Positions 16,502-26,506 of a stretch of 35,428 bases of DNA are shown here, piece after piece. The notes beneath the pieces are model-generated. The model made no database searches. It saw only the letters and a program-made list of their open reading frames with translations, and was not told the origin of the DNA. Each line of letters starts with the position of its first letter. Position 1 is the stretch's first letter. Source of the stretch: Candidatus Magasanikiibacteriota bacterium (GTDB taxonomy: Bacteria > Patescibacteriota > Patescibacteriia > Magasanikbacterales > UBA922); NCBI GenBank assembly GCA_903837125.1, contig CAILTG010000060.1, positions 1 to 35,428 on the forward strand. The letters are read 5' to 3'. The translations under genes and the position numbers were made by a program.

Positions 16502-16530
16502 TTTACTACATACCAAATTTAAGATATAAT
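16502..16530 (+). promoter_or_regulatory. Promoter for dnaX
   Basis: TTTACT (16502-16507), 17 nt, perfect TATAAT (16525-16530). The predicted leader of about 125 nt contains a repeat with inverted arms. Confidence 0.6.
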
Positions 16531-16539
16531 AAACACAGT

Positions 16540-16654
16540 TTAAAATTTCAAATTACCAATTTCCAATGTCAAATCAATGACAAATACCAAAAATTCAATT
16601 TGATATTTGAATTTAGGTTTTTTTTGGAAATTGGAAATTAGGATTTTGTAATTT
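16540..16654. repeat. A+T-rich inverted element in the dnaX leader
   Basis: The left part (AAATTTCAAATTACCAATTT) and the right part (GGAAATTGGAAATTAGG) are roughly inverted copies. The reverse complement of the right half of the purN-purH spacer shares long matching runs with the left half here (TCAAATTACCAATT, CAAATCAAT), so they are one family. Confidence 0.7.
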
Positions 16655-16660
16655 AGTACT

Positions 16661-18202
16661 ATGGCTCTTTATCTTAAATACCGCCCTCAAGTATTTTCTT
16701 CAGTTATTGGTCAGGATCACATTATTCAAACACTTACCAATCAAGTGGCTGGCAATAAATTAAGCCATGCTTATTTGTTTTCTGGTCCACGCGGTGTTGG
16801 TAAAACTACCATTGCTCGAATTTTGGCCAAGGCTGTAAACTGTCCCAATCGTGAGGATCATAAATCCGAACCGTGTAATACCTGTAACTCTTGCCAGGAA
16901 ATTAGTGAATCTCGCTCAATTGATGTAATTGAAATAGATGCTGCTTCACACACCGGCGTAGACAATGTACGAGAAAATATTATTGAAAACGCCCAATTTA
17001 AACCCACCAGGTCAAAATTCAAAATTTTCATCATTGACGAGGTGCACATGCTTTCTACCTCAGCTTTTAATGCACTTTTAAAAACCTTAGAAGAGCCACC
17101 GGCCCATGTAATTTTTATTTTGGCCACCACTGAACTCCACAAGCTTCCTGAAACCATTATTTCTCGCTGCCAAAGGTTTGAATTTAAAAAAGTGTTGTTT
17201 GAAACCATGGCCAAACACTTGGAAAATATTGCTAAAGAAGAAAAAATTAAAATTGACAAAGAAGTAATAGAACGTCTAATTAACAAAGGCGACGGTTGTG
17301 TACGCGATACTGTAAGTTTACTGGACCAACTAATGGCTAGCGGCGACAAACACCTTACTCTGAATGAAGCAGCTTTGCTTTTGCCCAATACCAATATTGA
17401 ACAAACTTTTAATTTTACTGAGAAACTTATTAATCAAGAAATGTCTACCACTCTAGAATACTTAAACCAACTGGCTGAACAGGGCATCAATTTTAATCAA
17501 TTCGCCCATGACACCATTATGTTACTGCGTACGATAATGATCGCTAAGGCTAGTAGCCAAATTGATTCTACTCTTGACCTTAATGATAAAGTCAAAAAAG
17601 AACTTCGCAAAATCCTAGAAAAAATTTCTTATGCTGATATAATCAAGCTAATAGATTTAATTCTCTTGCGAGCCGGTCAAATTAAATCCTCTCCTTTGCC
17701 ACAATTACCACTAGAGCTGGCGGTGATAGCCTGGTGTGACAAAAATGATGCAAATCTACAAATAATTGCGAATACAACAAATGAAAAAAAAGAAATTAAA
17801 GAAATTAAGGAAACTAAAACTGACGAACCCAAAAAAACTATTGTAGAAAGAGTTAAAGATTTGGTTTCCAATACCACCCCGTTTGATTTGAATCAACTTA
17901 ACACAGGGTGGGGAAAATTCATGGAACAGATTGAAAAACGTTTTCCCACTCTTTCTTTTATCTTAAAAATGGCCGAAATAAAAAATGTGGAAAATAATAC
18001 GGTCATTTTGACTGTGGAATACAGTTTTCACAAAGACAAATTAACTGAAAAACAAACCCAACATCATTTAGAAGACACCCTTTCACAAATTTTAAATACT
18101 AGAGCCAGAATTGAAGTTTTGGTTGTTGAAAAACAAGAACAACCACAAAATCAGGAACTGGCTGAACTGGCATCTTCTTTAGGTGGACAGATAGTTAATT
18201 GA
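16661..18202 (+). CDS. dnaX: DNA polymerase III subunit gamma/tau
   Basis: The 513-residue clamp-loader ATPase starts MALYLKYRPQVFSSVIGQDH, typical of DnaX. Walker A (SGPRGVGKTT) is at residues 41-50, the zinc module has Cys61, Cys72, Cys75 and Cys78, and Walker B (FIIDEVHM) is near 123-130. LLKTLEEPPAHVIFILATTE is the conserved sensor region. After domain III the sequence turns into a K/E-rich linker (about 365-400) and a short C-terminal domain, so it is shorter than long tau forms. I see no obvious frameshift site for a separate gamma product. It lacks its usual neighbours ybaB-recR, which lie at 10988-12044. Confidence 0.97.
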   Translation: MALYLKYRPQVFSSVIGQDHIIQTLTNQVAGNKLSHAYLFSGPRGVGKTTIARILAKAVNCPNREDHKSEPCNTCNSCQEISESRSIDVIEIDAASHTGVDNVRENIIENAQFKPTRSKFKIFIIDEVHMLSTSAFNALLKTLEEPPAHVIFILATTELHKLPETIISRCQRFEFKKVLFETMAKHLENIAKEEKIKIDKEVIERLINKGDGCVRDTVSLLDQLMASGDKHLTLNEAALLLPNTNIEQTFNFTEKLINQEMSTTLEYLNQLAEQGINFNQFAHDTIMLLRTIMIAKASSQIDSTLDLNDKVKKELRKILEKISYADIIKLIDLILLRAGQIKSSPLPQLPLELAVIAWCDKNDANLQIIANTTNEKKEIKEIKETKTDEPKKTIVERVKDLVSNTTPFDLNQLNTGWGKFMEQIEKRFPTLSFILKMAEIKNVENNTVILTVEYSFHKDKLTEKQTQHHLEDTLSQILNTRARIEVLVVEKQEQPQNQELAELASSLGGQIVN

Positions 18203-18210
18203 CAACTTAA

Positions 18211-18265
18211 TACAAATTTCAAATTAATAATATCCAATTTCAAATTAAATCCAAAATTCCAATAT
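18211..18265. repeat. A+T-rich CAAATTTCAAATTAAT element before the C39-like gene
   Basis: TTTCAAATTAATAATATCC then AATTTCAAATTAAATCC and AAAATTCCAATATC belong to the TTTCAAATT/CCAATTT family. The element occupies the place where the start codon of the next gene would be expected. Confidence 0.65.
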
Positions 18266-19197
18266 CTATATTATTTGCTGCTATCGGCAGTGTTTTTTTA
18301 TTTTTTCCTAACAAAATTTTTGCCACAACTCTTGAGGTGCCCTTTACTTCCCAAGCTCCTGCTGGAATTTGGATTCAACCGTGGCAAGACGCTTGTGAAG
18401 AAACTTCTATTGCTATGGTTGATAGTTTTTATACAAACCAAACAATTACCAAGCAAAATGCCAAAGCAAAAATTTTACATATTTTTGATATTAAAAATAA
18501 CTTTTTTGGCAAAAGTTTAGACGAGAATACCGAAGAAATAACCAGTTTAATTAATAATTTTCTAGCTTGGTCAGCCACTACTACTGTTGACCCAACACTT
18601 GATCAAATAAAAAATGAACTTGATAAGGGTCATCCGATAATTATACCAGCCTACGGTAAAGCGCTCCACAATCCTAATTTTCGCTCTGGCGGGCCATTTT
18701 ATCATGTTTTAGTAATAAAAGGATATGATGATGAAAAACAGGAATTTATAACCAATGATCCAGGTACTCGTCGTGGCCTTGACTTTCGCTATTCTTATGA
18801 TACAATCATGAACGCCATTCATGATTTTTTACCAAAAAAACAAACAGCCAATGGCCAAAAAGTGATGATTTTCACTTCACCAGAACTAGGAAATACAGCA
18901 CTGATTGATGCAGATCGAGATGGACTTAATAAAGTTGATGAATTAAAATATGGCACAAATCCTTGGCAAATGGATACTGACCATGACGGTTTTGCAGATG
19001 CCGCGGAAGTAATCAGTGGCTATTCCCCTACTGTGGCAGAAGCAAAATTAAAAAATGGCACCTTTATTAAAACAATAGATAATGGACAAATTTATCAATT
19101 AAAAAATGTAACCAAGCACCCAATTGTAAATATTCCCAAAAATACTAAAATTATTGTGGTGAGTAATAAATTTTTAGATTCTTTAACAATAAAATAA
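18256..19197 (+). CDS. Exported C39-like cysteine peptidase with Ca2+-binding repeats
   Basis: The core fits the peptidase C39-like fold: Cys in QPWQDACEETSIAM, His in GGPFYHVLVIKGYDD, and ND in FITNDPGT. Downstream are two EF-hand/thrombospondin-3-like loops, DADRDGLNKVDE and DTDHDGFADAAE. The first conventional start in frame is GTG 18337, but it would cut off a signal peptide. The frame is open back to 18211 and encodes ISILFAAIGSVFLFFPNKIF ending in FA-TTLEV, a good hydrophobic segment with a cleavage-like site. No ATG, GTG or TTG lies in frame there, so I set a provisional start at ATT 18256. An A+T-rich repeat covers the region. The protein probably acts outside the membrane on peptides. 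Confidence 0.7.
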   Translation: MPISILFAAIGSVFLFFPNKIFATTLEVPFTSQAPAGIWIQPWQDACEETSIAMVDSFYTNQTITKQNAKAKILHIFDIKNNFFGKSLDENTEEITSLINNFLAWSATTTVDPTLDQIKNELDKGHPIIIPAYGKALHNPNFRSGGPFYHVLVIKGYDDEKQEFITNDPGTRRGLDFRYSYDTIMNAIHDFLPKKQTANGQKVMIFTSPELGNTALIDADRDGLNKVDELKYGTNPWQMDTDHDGFADAAEVISGYSPTVAEAKLKNGTFIKTIDNGQIYQLKNVTKHPIVNIPKNTKIIVVSNKFLDSLTIK

Positions 19198-19240
19198 TGT
19201 GTATCCACCTTGGGCGGAGAATCTATTATTCTAAACTAAC

Positions 19241-19246
19241 TATAAT
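19241..19246 (+). promoter_or_regulatory. -10 element for tRNA-Gln
   Basis: A perfect TATAAT ends 6 nt before the first base of the tRNA. No good -35 is seen at 16-18 nt. Confidence 0.45.
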
Positions 19247-19252
19247 CAATAT

Positions 19253-19326
19253 TCGGGGATCGTCTAATGGTAGGACAACAGACTCTGAATCTGTTTATCT
19301 TGGTTCAAATCCAAGTCCCCGAGCCA
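19253..19326 (+). tRNA. tRNA-Gln (anticodon CUG)
   Basis: A 74-nt cloverleaf is visible. Acceptor TCGGGGA pairs with TCCCCGA, and the D arm contains CTAATGGTAGGAC. Anticodon stem ACAGA/TCTGT carries loop CTCTGAA with anticodon CTG. The T arm is TTGGTTCAAATCCAA, and the 3' end GCCA is encoded. U1-A72 and discriminator G73 match the glutamine identity set. It decodes CAG only, so a UUG tRNA must exist elsewhere. Confidence 0.96.
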
Positions 19327-19355
19327 AATACCACCTAAATATGTGGTATTTTTTT
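19327..19355 (+). terminator. Terminator after tRNA-Gln
   Basis: AATACCAC (19327-19334) and GTGGTATT (19343-19350) form a perfect 8-bp stem, followed by TTTTT. Confidence 0.88.
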
Positions 19356-19380
19356 GCGTCAATTACCATTAAGATTTTTC

Positions 19381-19410
19381 TTGACAGCACCTCTTAAATA
19401 ATGCTATAAT
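19381..19410 (+). promoter_or_regulatory. Consensus promoter for the 111-aa unknown gene
   Basis: TTGACA (19381-19386), 18 nt, TATAAT (19405-19410): both hexamers match the sigma70 consensus perfectly. The leader to ATG 19448 is about 30 nt. Confidence 0.85.
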
Positions 19411-19447
19411 TAATTCTAATATATTTAGAAATTAATTTTAAACTAAT

Positions 19448-19783
19448 ATGAGCGAATTCGAAAAACCTTTGGCAGAAGAAATTGCCGCTACAAGCACAAT
19501 AGATGATTTAATTGAATTGGCCGAAAAAAAAGGGCTAAAAACTAGTCGTGGAACTGAAATTGATTTCCCAGGTCTAAAGTATCAATTAATAATGAACATG
19601 GAAAGTATTAGAGTAAATGGCTTAAAGAAAGGAGAAGATGAATTGGAAGCCAGAACATTATACATCTGTTCTGTAGCACCAAGGGCAGATGGATATAGGA
19701 AAAAAATGAGTGAACTTGTTAAAAATTATCTACGCGAATTCGTGGCTGGCTTGCCTAGTGCACCCGCCTCTTCCACAAAATAG
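19448..19783 (+). CDS. Unknown small soluble protein, 111 aa
   Basis: I do not recognise a family. The protein is charged and probably helical, with the central segment KKGLKTSRGTEIDFPGLKYQ and a C-terminal helix (KKMSELVKNYLREFVAGL) before a short A/S/P tail. There is no signal peptide or membrane span. It is preceded by a perfect consensus promoter, the strongest in the window, so it is probably highly expressed. The same-strand methyltransferase gene follows after 72 nt. Confidence 0.7.
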   Translation: MSEFEKPLAEEIAATSTIDDLIELAEKKGLKTSRGTEIDFPGLKYQLIMNMESIRVNGLKKGEDELEARTLYICSVAPRADGYRKKMSELVKNYLREFVAGLPSAPASSTK

Positions 19784-19855
19784 TAACGATACTTGTGCTT
19801 GCACGTAACAAACTAACCTCATACCTTCTAATAATTCAAGAAGACTTAACTTCAC

Positions 19856-20833
19856 ATGAAATGTCCAGTTTGTAATAATGAAAACTCGAAATTAATTTTT
19901 TCCAACTTTAAAGGCCATTACCATGGTCTTTTTGATATTTACCAATGTTCCAAATGCGGTGTAAAATTTGCCATAAATAAAAATAAACAAACTGACCAAC
20001 TTTATAACAAAGTATATTCAGAAAATGATTTTGGTTATTATAATGAATACAAAATCCAGGCAAAAGAAATAAAGAATCAAAAAGAACCTATAAAATATTT
20101 GGCCAAAAAATCAATCCCCTACTTTGGAGTTTATAACTTATTAAAAAAACAAAATAACCAAAGAACACTGGATATTGGCTGTGGCTTGGGTTATTTAACA
20201 TACGCGATGCGTAATTCTGGCCACCAGGCCACTGGCCTGGATATTTCTGAACCAGCTGTTAAGTGGGCCAAAGAAAATCTGGGTGATTATTATGATAATG
20301 AATCGTTTCAAATTCATGCTAATAATCACGAAAAAGAATATGATTTTATTAGTGCTTTGGAAATTATTGAACATTTGGAAAACCCTCTTGATTTGTTAAG
20401 CAGTATAAAAAAAGCTCTAAAACCCGATGGCGAAGCTTTAATTTCTACCCCCAATAGTTTATATTATCCTCAAAAGGCAGTCTGGAATACTGAATGGCCT
20501 CCGATTCATTTATGGTGGTTTAATGACCAGTCAATTCAAGAATTGGCCAAAAAGACTAGCCTAAAGTGCCAAAAACTAAATTTAGGCAAACTTGGCTATT
20601 GCTTTTTTTGTCCAAATAATCTATTATTAGATTACTACTACTCACGCAATTTTAGCTTTAATAATTTTAGCGCTATAAAGACTGAAGACAAAAAAACTTC
20701 TCATTCTTTATTCAATAAAACGGTAAAATATTTATTAATAGACTTTTACCCACTACGAATGATTTCAAATTTTATTTACCTACTATTTAACGGCCAAACA
20801 CAAATTTCTATTTACAAATTAACTAATAATTAA
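19856..20833 (+). CDS. Zinc-ribbon class I SAM methyltransferase
   Basis: The 325-residue protein begins with a zinc ribbon, CPVCNN then CSKCGVKF (two CxxC pairs, residues 3-6 and 31-34), followed by a SAM-binding core (TLDIGCGLGYLTYAM). ISALEIIEHLENP and LKPDGEALISTPN are typical of the Methyltransf_23 group. Such proteins are often found with cell-surface glycan genes and methylate sugars or lipids, but the substrate here is unknown. The 26-aa peptide gene begins 5 nt after its stop, so both probably share a transcript ending at the terminator near 20930. Confidence 0.85.
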   Translation: MKCPVCNNENSKLIFSNFKGHYHGLFDIYQCSKCGVKFAINKNKQTDQLYNKVYSENDFGYYNEYKIQAKEIKNQKEPIKYLAKKSIPYFGVYNLLKKQNNQRTLDIGCGLGYLTYAMRNSGHQATGLDISEPAVKWAKENLGDYYDNESFQIHANNHEKEYDFISALEIIEHLENPLDLLSSIKKALKPDGEALISTPNSLYYPQKAVWNTEWPPIHLWWFNDQSIQELAKKTSLKCQKLNLGKLGYCFFCPNNLLLDYYYSRNFSFNNFSAIKTEDKKTSHSLFNKTVKYLLIDFYPLRMISNFIYLLFNGQTQISIYKLTNN

Positions 20834-20838
20834 TAATT

Positions 20839-20919
20839 ATGAATAAGAAAAAAATACAAGCCAACCGCAAGCATCGCAAAAAAGCCGGCAAAAAAATGAC
20901 CAGCGCCCGCTATCACTAA
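20839..20919 (+). CDS. 26-residue highly basic peptide
   Basis: ATG 20839 opens a 26-codon frame ending at TAA 20917: MNKKKIQANRKHRKKAGKKM followed by TSARYH. Twelve of 26 residues are Lys, Arg or His beyond the first Met, so it should bind RNA or DNA. Length and charge recall small ribosomal proteins such as bTHX, but I see no clear alignment. It lies 5 nt behind the methyltransferase gene, and a terminator begins right after its stop codon, which supports a real gene. It has no visible Shine-Dalgarno motif. Confidence 0.6.
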   Translation: MNKKKIQANRKHRKKAGKKMTSARYH

Positions 20920-20945
20920 CCCCCCAAAGGGGGTTTTGTATTTTT
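20920..20945 (+). terminator. Terminator after the 26-aa peptide gene
   Basis: CCCCC and GGGGG (20929-20933) around AAA form a short G+C stem followed by TTTTGTATTTTT. It separates this unit from the purine operon. Confidence 0.8.
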
Positions 20946-20963
20946 AATTAGATATGGTAAAAT
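20936..20963 (+). promoter_or_regulatory. Candidate promoter of the purine operon
   Basis: TTGTAT (20936-20941), 16 nt, TAAAAT (20958-20963). The folD ATG (20973) begins 9 nt after the -10, so the mRNA would be nearly leaderless. The -35 is weak. No riboswitch or PurBox-like repeat is visible in this short region. Confidence 0.45.
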
Positions 20964-20972
20964 AAAATTAAT

Positions 20973-23115
<2,143 letters not shown>

Positions 23116-23126
23116 AAAATTAGTAC

Positions 23127-25460
23127 ATGTTTACAACGGAAACAATTGACTTTTCCTCACTGAATGAACAACAAATAAAAGAAACTCTTGCAAAATACAA
23201 GATTTCTTTAACTTGTGATGAAATTTTGAAAATCCAAAATGAAATACTAAAACGACCACCCTCAATTGCGGAGTGTGTTTTATGGTCCATTCAAGGTTCA
23301 GAACATTGTTCTTATAAATCTAGCCGAATACATTTAAAACAATTTGTAACTTCTGCTCCTAATGTAATTTTAGGACCAGCTGAAGACGCCGGAATTATAG
23401 AAATTGCCCGTGATAATGAAGGTAGTAAATATGGCCTAGTTATTTCTCATGAATCACACAATCATCCTTCACAAATTGTACCTTATGAAGGAGCAGCCAC
23501 TGGCGTGGGAGGGAATGTACGTGATGTTTGTTGTATGGGCGCCAAAGTAATTGCTTCTGCTGATCCCCTGCGTTTTGGTAACATTAAAAATAACAAAACA
23601 CTTTGGATAAATGAAGGTGTGGTTTCGGGTATTGCTGGCTATGGCAACCCCATTGGTGTACCAATTATTGCCGGTGATATTTATTATGATGAATCTTATA
23701 ACGATAACTGTTTAGTAAATGTGGTAACGATTGGTGTGCTTAAAGAAGATGAAATTATTCACTCACGCGCTCCGAAGAATGCTAACGGCTATGATTTAAT
23801 TTTAATAGGCAAGCCTACAGACAATTCTGGCTTTGGCGGCGCTAGTTTTGCTTCACTGGAAATGAAAGAAGAAGAAAAAGAACTAAACAAAGGCGCAGTG
23901 CAAGAACCAAATGCTTTTTTAAAACGTCATATCTTGAAATCTACTTACACTTTATTTGAATTACTAAAACAAAAAAACTTGCTGGACAAAGTTGGTTTTA
24001 AAGATTTGGGAGCCGGCGGTATTGCTTGTGCTAGTGTGGAATTGGCTGATGCAGCTGATTATGGCGCTGAAGTAAATATTAATTTAGTTCACAAATCAAT
24101 GAATAATTTACCGCCATTTGTAATTTTATGTGCTGAAACTCAAGAAAGATTTATGTGGGTAGCCCATCCTGATGTCACACCAATTATTCTTGAACACTAC
24201 AATCAAACTTTTGCTCTACCTGAAGTTTCCGAAGGAGCCAGAGCGAGTATAATTGGTAAAATAAGAGATGATGGACAATACATTGTTACTGCCAATGACG
24301 TAGAAATCATCAATGCCAAGGCCAGTGATATTACTAGCGGGTTATTATATGATCGTCCATACAATGAACCACAAAGAAATTTTTCTGAACCAAATTTAAA
24401 CGAACCAAAAAATTATAATGAAATATTTTTAAGAATTCTTTCGCACGAAAATGTGGCTTGTCGCGTACCGATTTATGAACAATATGACAAGCAAGTTCAA
24501 GGTATTACCGTAATTGAAGCTGGGTTAGCTGATGCTGGAGTGATACAACCGTTTAAAGATGAAAAATATCCTGAAGAAATAAGAAAAACTGGTGTGGCTT
24601 TAAAAGTAGACCAAAATCCACGCTACGGAAAAATTTCTGCTTATTGGGGTGCGTTAAATGCCGTAGTAGAATCAATGAGAAATATAACTGCTGTGGGTGC
24701 CACTCCACAATGTATTACCGATTGTTTATGTTATGGTAATCCTGAAAAACCAGACCAAATGTGGGATTTTGTGGAGGGTGTACGCGGCGTGGCTGATGGT
24801 TGCAAAGGTATTCATTTAAAAGAATATCCCGAATCCCCCGTGCCTGTAGTTTCTGGAAATGTTTCACTTTATAATGAATCAAAAGGAAAACCAATTGCTC
24901 CAAGCGCAGTTATTTCTTGTACAGGAAAATTAACTGATGTAGGTAAAGCTATTACCATGAGTTTTAAACAAGCTGATTCAATTATTTTAATGATTGGCAA
25001 GCGTAAAGATGAATGCGGTAGCAGTGTGTATTATGAGCTATTTAATGAACTGGGTGCCAATTTACCTAAACCAAACCTAACTGAGTGCCAAGGTCAAATT
25101 TGGGCCTTAAGTGAGGCAATAGACCAGGATTTAGTGTCGGCAGCTCATGATATATCAGATGGTGGAATAGCGGTTACTTTGGCAGAAATGTGCTTTGGTA
25201 GTGAGGTTGGTTGCGAAGTGAATATTCCTGGTGATTTGAGAAATGATAAAAAATTATTTGGGGAAACTGGCGGGTTTATTATTGAAGTTGAAAGTAAAAA
25301 AGTTGAAAGTTTAAAGGTAATTTTTGATAATTATAAAGTTGAATATTTTGAAATTGGCAAAACAACTGAAGAAAAAAGAATCAAAATTCAAGATTGTATT
25401 GATATAGAGTTAACAACAGCCAAAAAAGAATGGCTGGAAGGGCTACGAAATAAATTATAA
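23127..25460 (+). CDS. purL: FGAM synthase large subunit PurL (small-type)
   Basis: PurL makes formylglycinamidine ribonucleotide from FGAR with ammonia from PurQ. At 777 residues this is the small type (Bacillus-like, which needs separate PurS and PurQ) and is slightly longer than usual. The catalytic His60 lies in GSEHCSYKSSR, then SHESHNHPSQIVPYEGAATG and GGNVRDVCCMGA. The second half has VSGNVSLYNES and AAHDISDGGIAVTLAEMC. PurQ is encoded two genes later and carries the likely PurS units. The gene starts 11 nt after purA. Confidence 0.97.
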   Translation: MFTTETIDFSSLNEQQIKETLAKYKISLTCDEILKIQNEILKRPPSIAECVLWSIQGSEHCSYKSSRIHLKQFVTSAPNVILGPAEDAGIIEIARDNEGSKYGLVISHESHNHPSQIVPYEGAATGVGGNVRDVCCMGAKVIASADPLRFGNIKNNKTLWINEGVVSGIAGYGNPIGVPIIAGDIYYDESYNDNCLVNVVTIGVLKEDEIIHSRAPKNANGYDLILIGKPTDNSGFGGASFASLEMKEEEKELNKGAVQEPNAFLKRHILKSTYTLFELLKQKNLLDKVGFKDLGAGGIACASVELADAADYGAEVNINLVHKSMNNLPPFVILCAETQERFMWVAHPDVTPIILEHYNQTFALPEVSEGARASIIGKIRDDGQYIVTANDVEIINAKASDITSGLLYDRPYNEPQRNFSEPNLNEPKNYNEIFLRILSHENVACRVPIYEQYDKQVQGITVIEAGLADAGVIQPFKDEKYPEEIRKTGVALKVDQNPRYGKISAYWGALNAVVESMRNITAVGATPQCITDCLCYGNPEKPDQMWDFVEGVRGVADGCKGIHLKEYPESPVPVVSGNVSLYNESKGKPIAPSAVISCTGKLTDVGKAITMSFKQADSIILMIGKRKDECGSSVYYELFNELGANLPKPNLTECQGQIWALSEAIDQDLVSAAHDISDGGIAVTLAEMCFGSEVGCEVNIPGDLRNDKKLFGETGGFIIEVESKKVESLKVIFDNYKVEYFEIGKTTEEKRIKIQDCIDIELTTAKKEWLEGLRNKL

Positions 25461-25472
25461 AATAAAACCAGT

Positions 25473-25721
25473 ATGTCAATCACCTACAAAGATGCTGGAG
25501 TAAACATAGATGACGCCAACAAAGCAAAATCTGCAATAAAAGATATTTTAAAAACCACTGAAAAACGAGTACTAAACAAAGTCGGCGCTTTTTCATCTCT
25601 TTATGATATTAAATTACCTGAATATAAACATCCAGTTTTAGTTTTAAAAACCGAAGAACCAGGATCTAAACAACTTTTAGCTTTCAACACAATAAGATTG
25701 AATCTGTTTGTTTTGACATGA
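25473..25721 (+). CDS. purM: PurM (AIR synthetase) N-terminal fragment, frameshifted
   Basis: These 82 codons match the start of PurM: ITYKDAGVNIDDANKAKSAI, then PVLVLKTEEPGSKQLLAF. After LLAF (nt 25685) the frame goes wrong and the final residues (NTIRLNLFVLT) are not PurM-like. Reading on in the other frame gives HNKIESVCFDMINHLINDC, the expected continuation. One base appears to be missing near 25685-25688 (for example TTCAAACAC read as TTCAACAC). Together with 25718-26503 it makes one gene of about 343 codons, the usual PurM length. The altered GTDGVGTK-type loop (KTEEPGSK) is a divergence, not obviously a defect. Confidence 0.85.
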   Translation: MSITYKDAGVNIDDANKAKSAIKDILKTTEKRVLNKVGAFSSLYDIKLPEYKHPVLVLKTEEPGSKQLLAFNTIRLNLFVLT

Positions 25722-26503
25722 TTAATCATTTAATCAATGATTGTATAGTAATGGGTGCTCGTCCGTTAACAGTTCAAGATGCGATTATTTGTGGAAAACT
25801 TGAACCAGCCAAAATAAAACGAATGGTAAAGGCCTTTGCTCAGGCTTGTAAAGAACAAGGTTGCGTTTTAACTGGAGGTGAAACCTCGGAACAACCTGGA
25901 GTTATTCCAGCCGGAACTTATATTATTACTTCAAGTATCGTGGGAATAGTAGAAAAAGAAGAAATAATTGATGGTTCAAAAATTCAAAAAGGTAATATTG
26001 TTTTAGCTCTTGAATCTAGTGGCCCCCATACCAACGGCTACACACTAATCAGAAAATTGATTGAACAAAATCCAAAAATTATTAATGAAAAAATTGCCGG
26101 CAAAACTTTTTTGAAATTAATTTTAGAGCCACATCGTTGTTATTATAAAATAATCAAAGATCTATTTAATAAAAAATATATCACTGGTTTGGCTCACATT
26201 ACCGGTGGTGGCATCAAAGAAAATTTAAATAGAATTTTACCAGATAATTTGGACGCTGAAATTGATTTAGCTAAATACCAAATCCTGCCAATATTTAAAT
26301 TTATTAAAAATACAGCAGGGCTGAATGACACTGAGATGCTTCGAACTTTTAACATGAGTATCGGATTAACTGTGGTGGTAAAAAAAGAAAGTGTTCAGAA
26401 AATAATTAATTTTATTAAAGAAAAAAATGTTAATTGCTACGAAATCGGCAAAATTATTTCTGGAAATAGACAAATAAAAGTAATTGGAAAATTAAATTGG
26501 TAA
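25718..26503 (+). CDS. purM: PurM (AIR synthetase) C-terminal fragment, frameshifted
   Basis: This 261-codon frame holds most of PurM, which closes FGAM to AIR using ATP. Visible motifs are NDCIVMGARPLTVQDAI, VLTGGETSEQPGVIPAGTY, ALESSGPHTNGYTLIRK and LAHITGGGIKENLNRILP. Its first ATG overlaps the stop of the preceding fragment as ATGA, so it could be reinitiated, but the product would lack the N-terminal ATP-binding part unless the fragments associate. I read it as the second half of one frameshifted gene; sequencing or assembly error is a real alternative. purQ starts 3 nt later. Confidence 0.85.
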   Translation: MINHLINDCIVMGARPLTVQDAIICGKLEPAKIKRMVKAFAQACKEQGCVLTGGETSEQPGVIPAGTYIITSSIVGIVEKEEIIDGSKIQKGNIVLALESSGPHTNGYTLIRKLIEQNPKIINEKIAGKTFLKLILEPHRCYYKIIKDLFNKKYITGLAHITGGGIKENLNRILPDNLDAEIDLAKYQILPIFKFIKNTAGLNDTEMLRTFNMSIGLTVVVKKESVQKIINFIKEKNVNCYEIGKIISGNRQIKVIGKLNW

Positions 26504-26506
26504 TTT

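Larger units (their letters stand above)
16358..16660. other. Intergenic region with divergent promoters and a repeat
   Basis: This 303-nt gap holds the SWIB promoter (minus), the dnaX promoter (plus) and an A+T-rich repeat filling the dnaX leader. I see no RNA gene or further coding sequence in it. Confidence 0.7.

Noticed and set aside
16459-16641. Small frame in the dnaX leader
   Set aside because: Most of it is A+T-rich repeat sequence translated into low-complexity residues.
16858-17394. Long open frame opposite dnaX (also 10098-10370 opposite dnaB, 21374-21679 opposite folD and others)
   Set aside because: Antisense shadows of well-supported genes, with no recognisable domain or promoter.
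18275-18520. Leu-rich frame overlapping the C39-like gene
   Set aside because: It is the +1 frame of the signal peptide and peptidase region; hydrophobicity comes from T-rich DNA.
20941-20972. Purine riboswitch or PurR operator upstream of folD
   Set aside because: Only about 10 nt separate the -10 box and the ATG, which is too short for a riboswitch, and no PurBox-like repeat is seen.
25643-25649. T TTA AAA slippery heptamer in purM as a programmed -1 frameshift site
   Set aside because: Slipping here meets a stop codon within seven codons, and the family match continues in the original frame for about 12 more residues, so it cannot explain the frame change near 25685.
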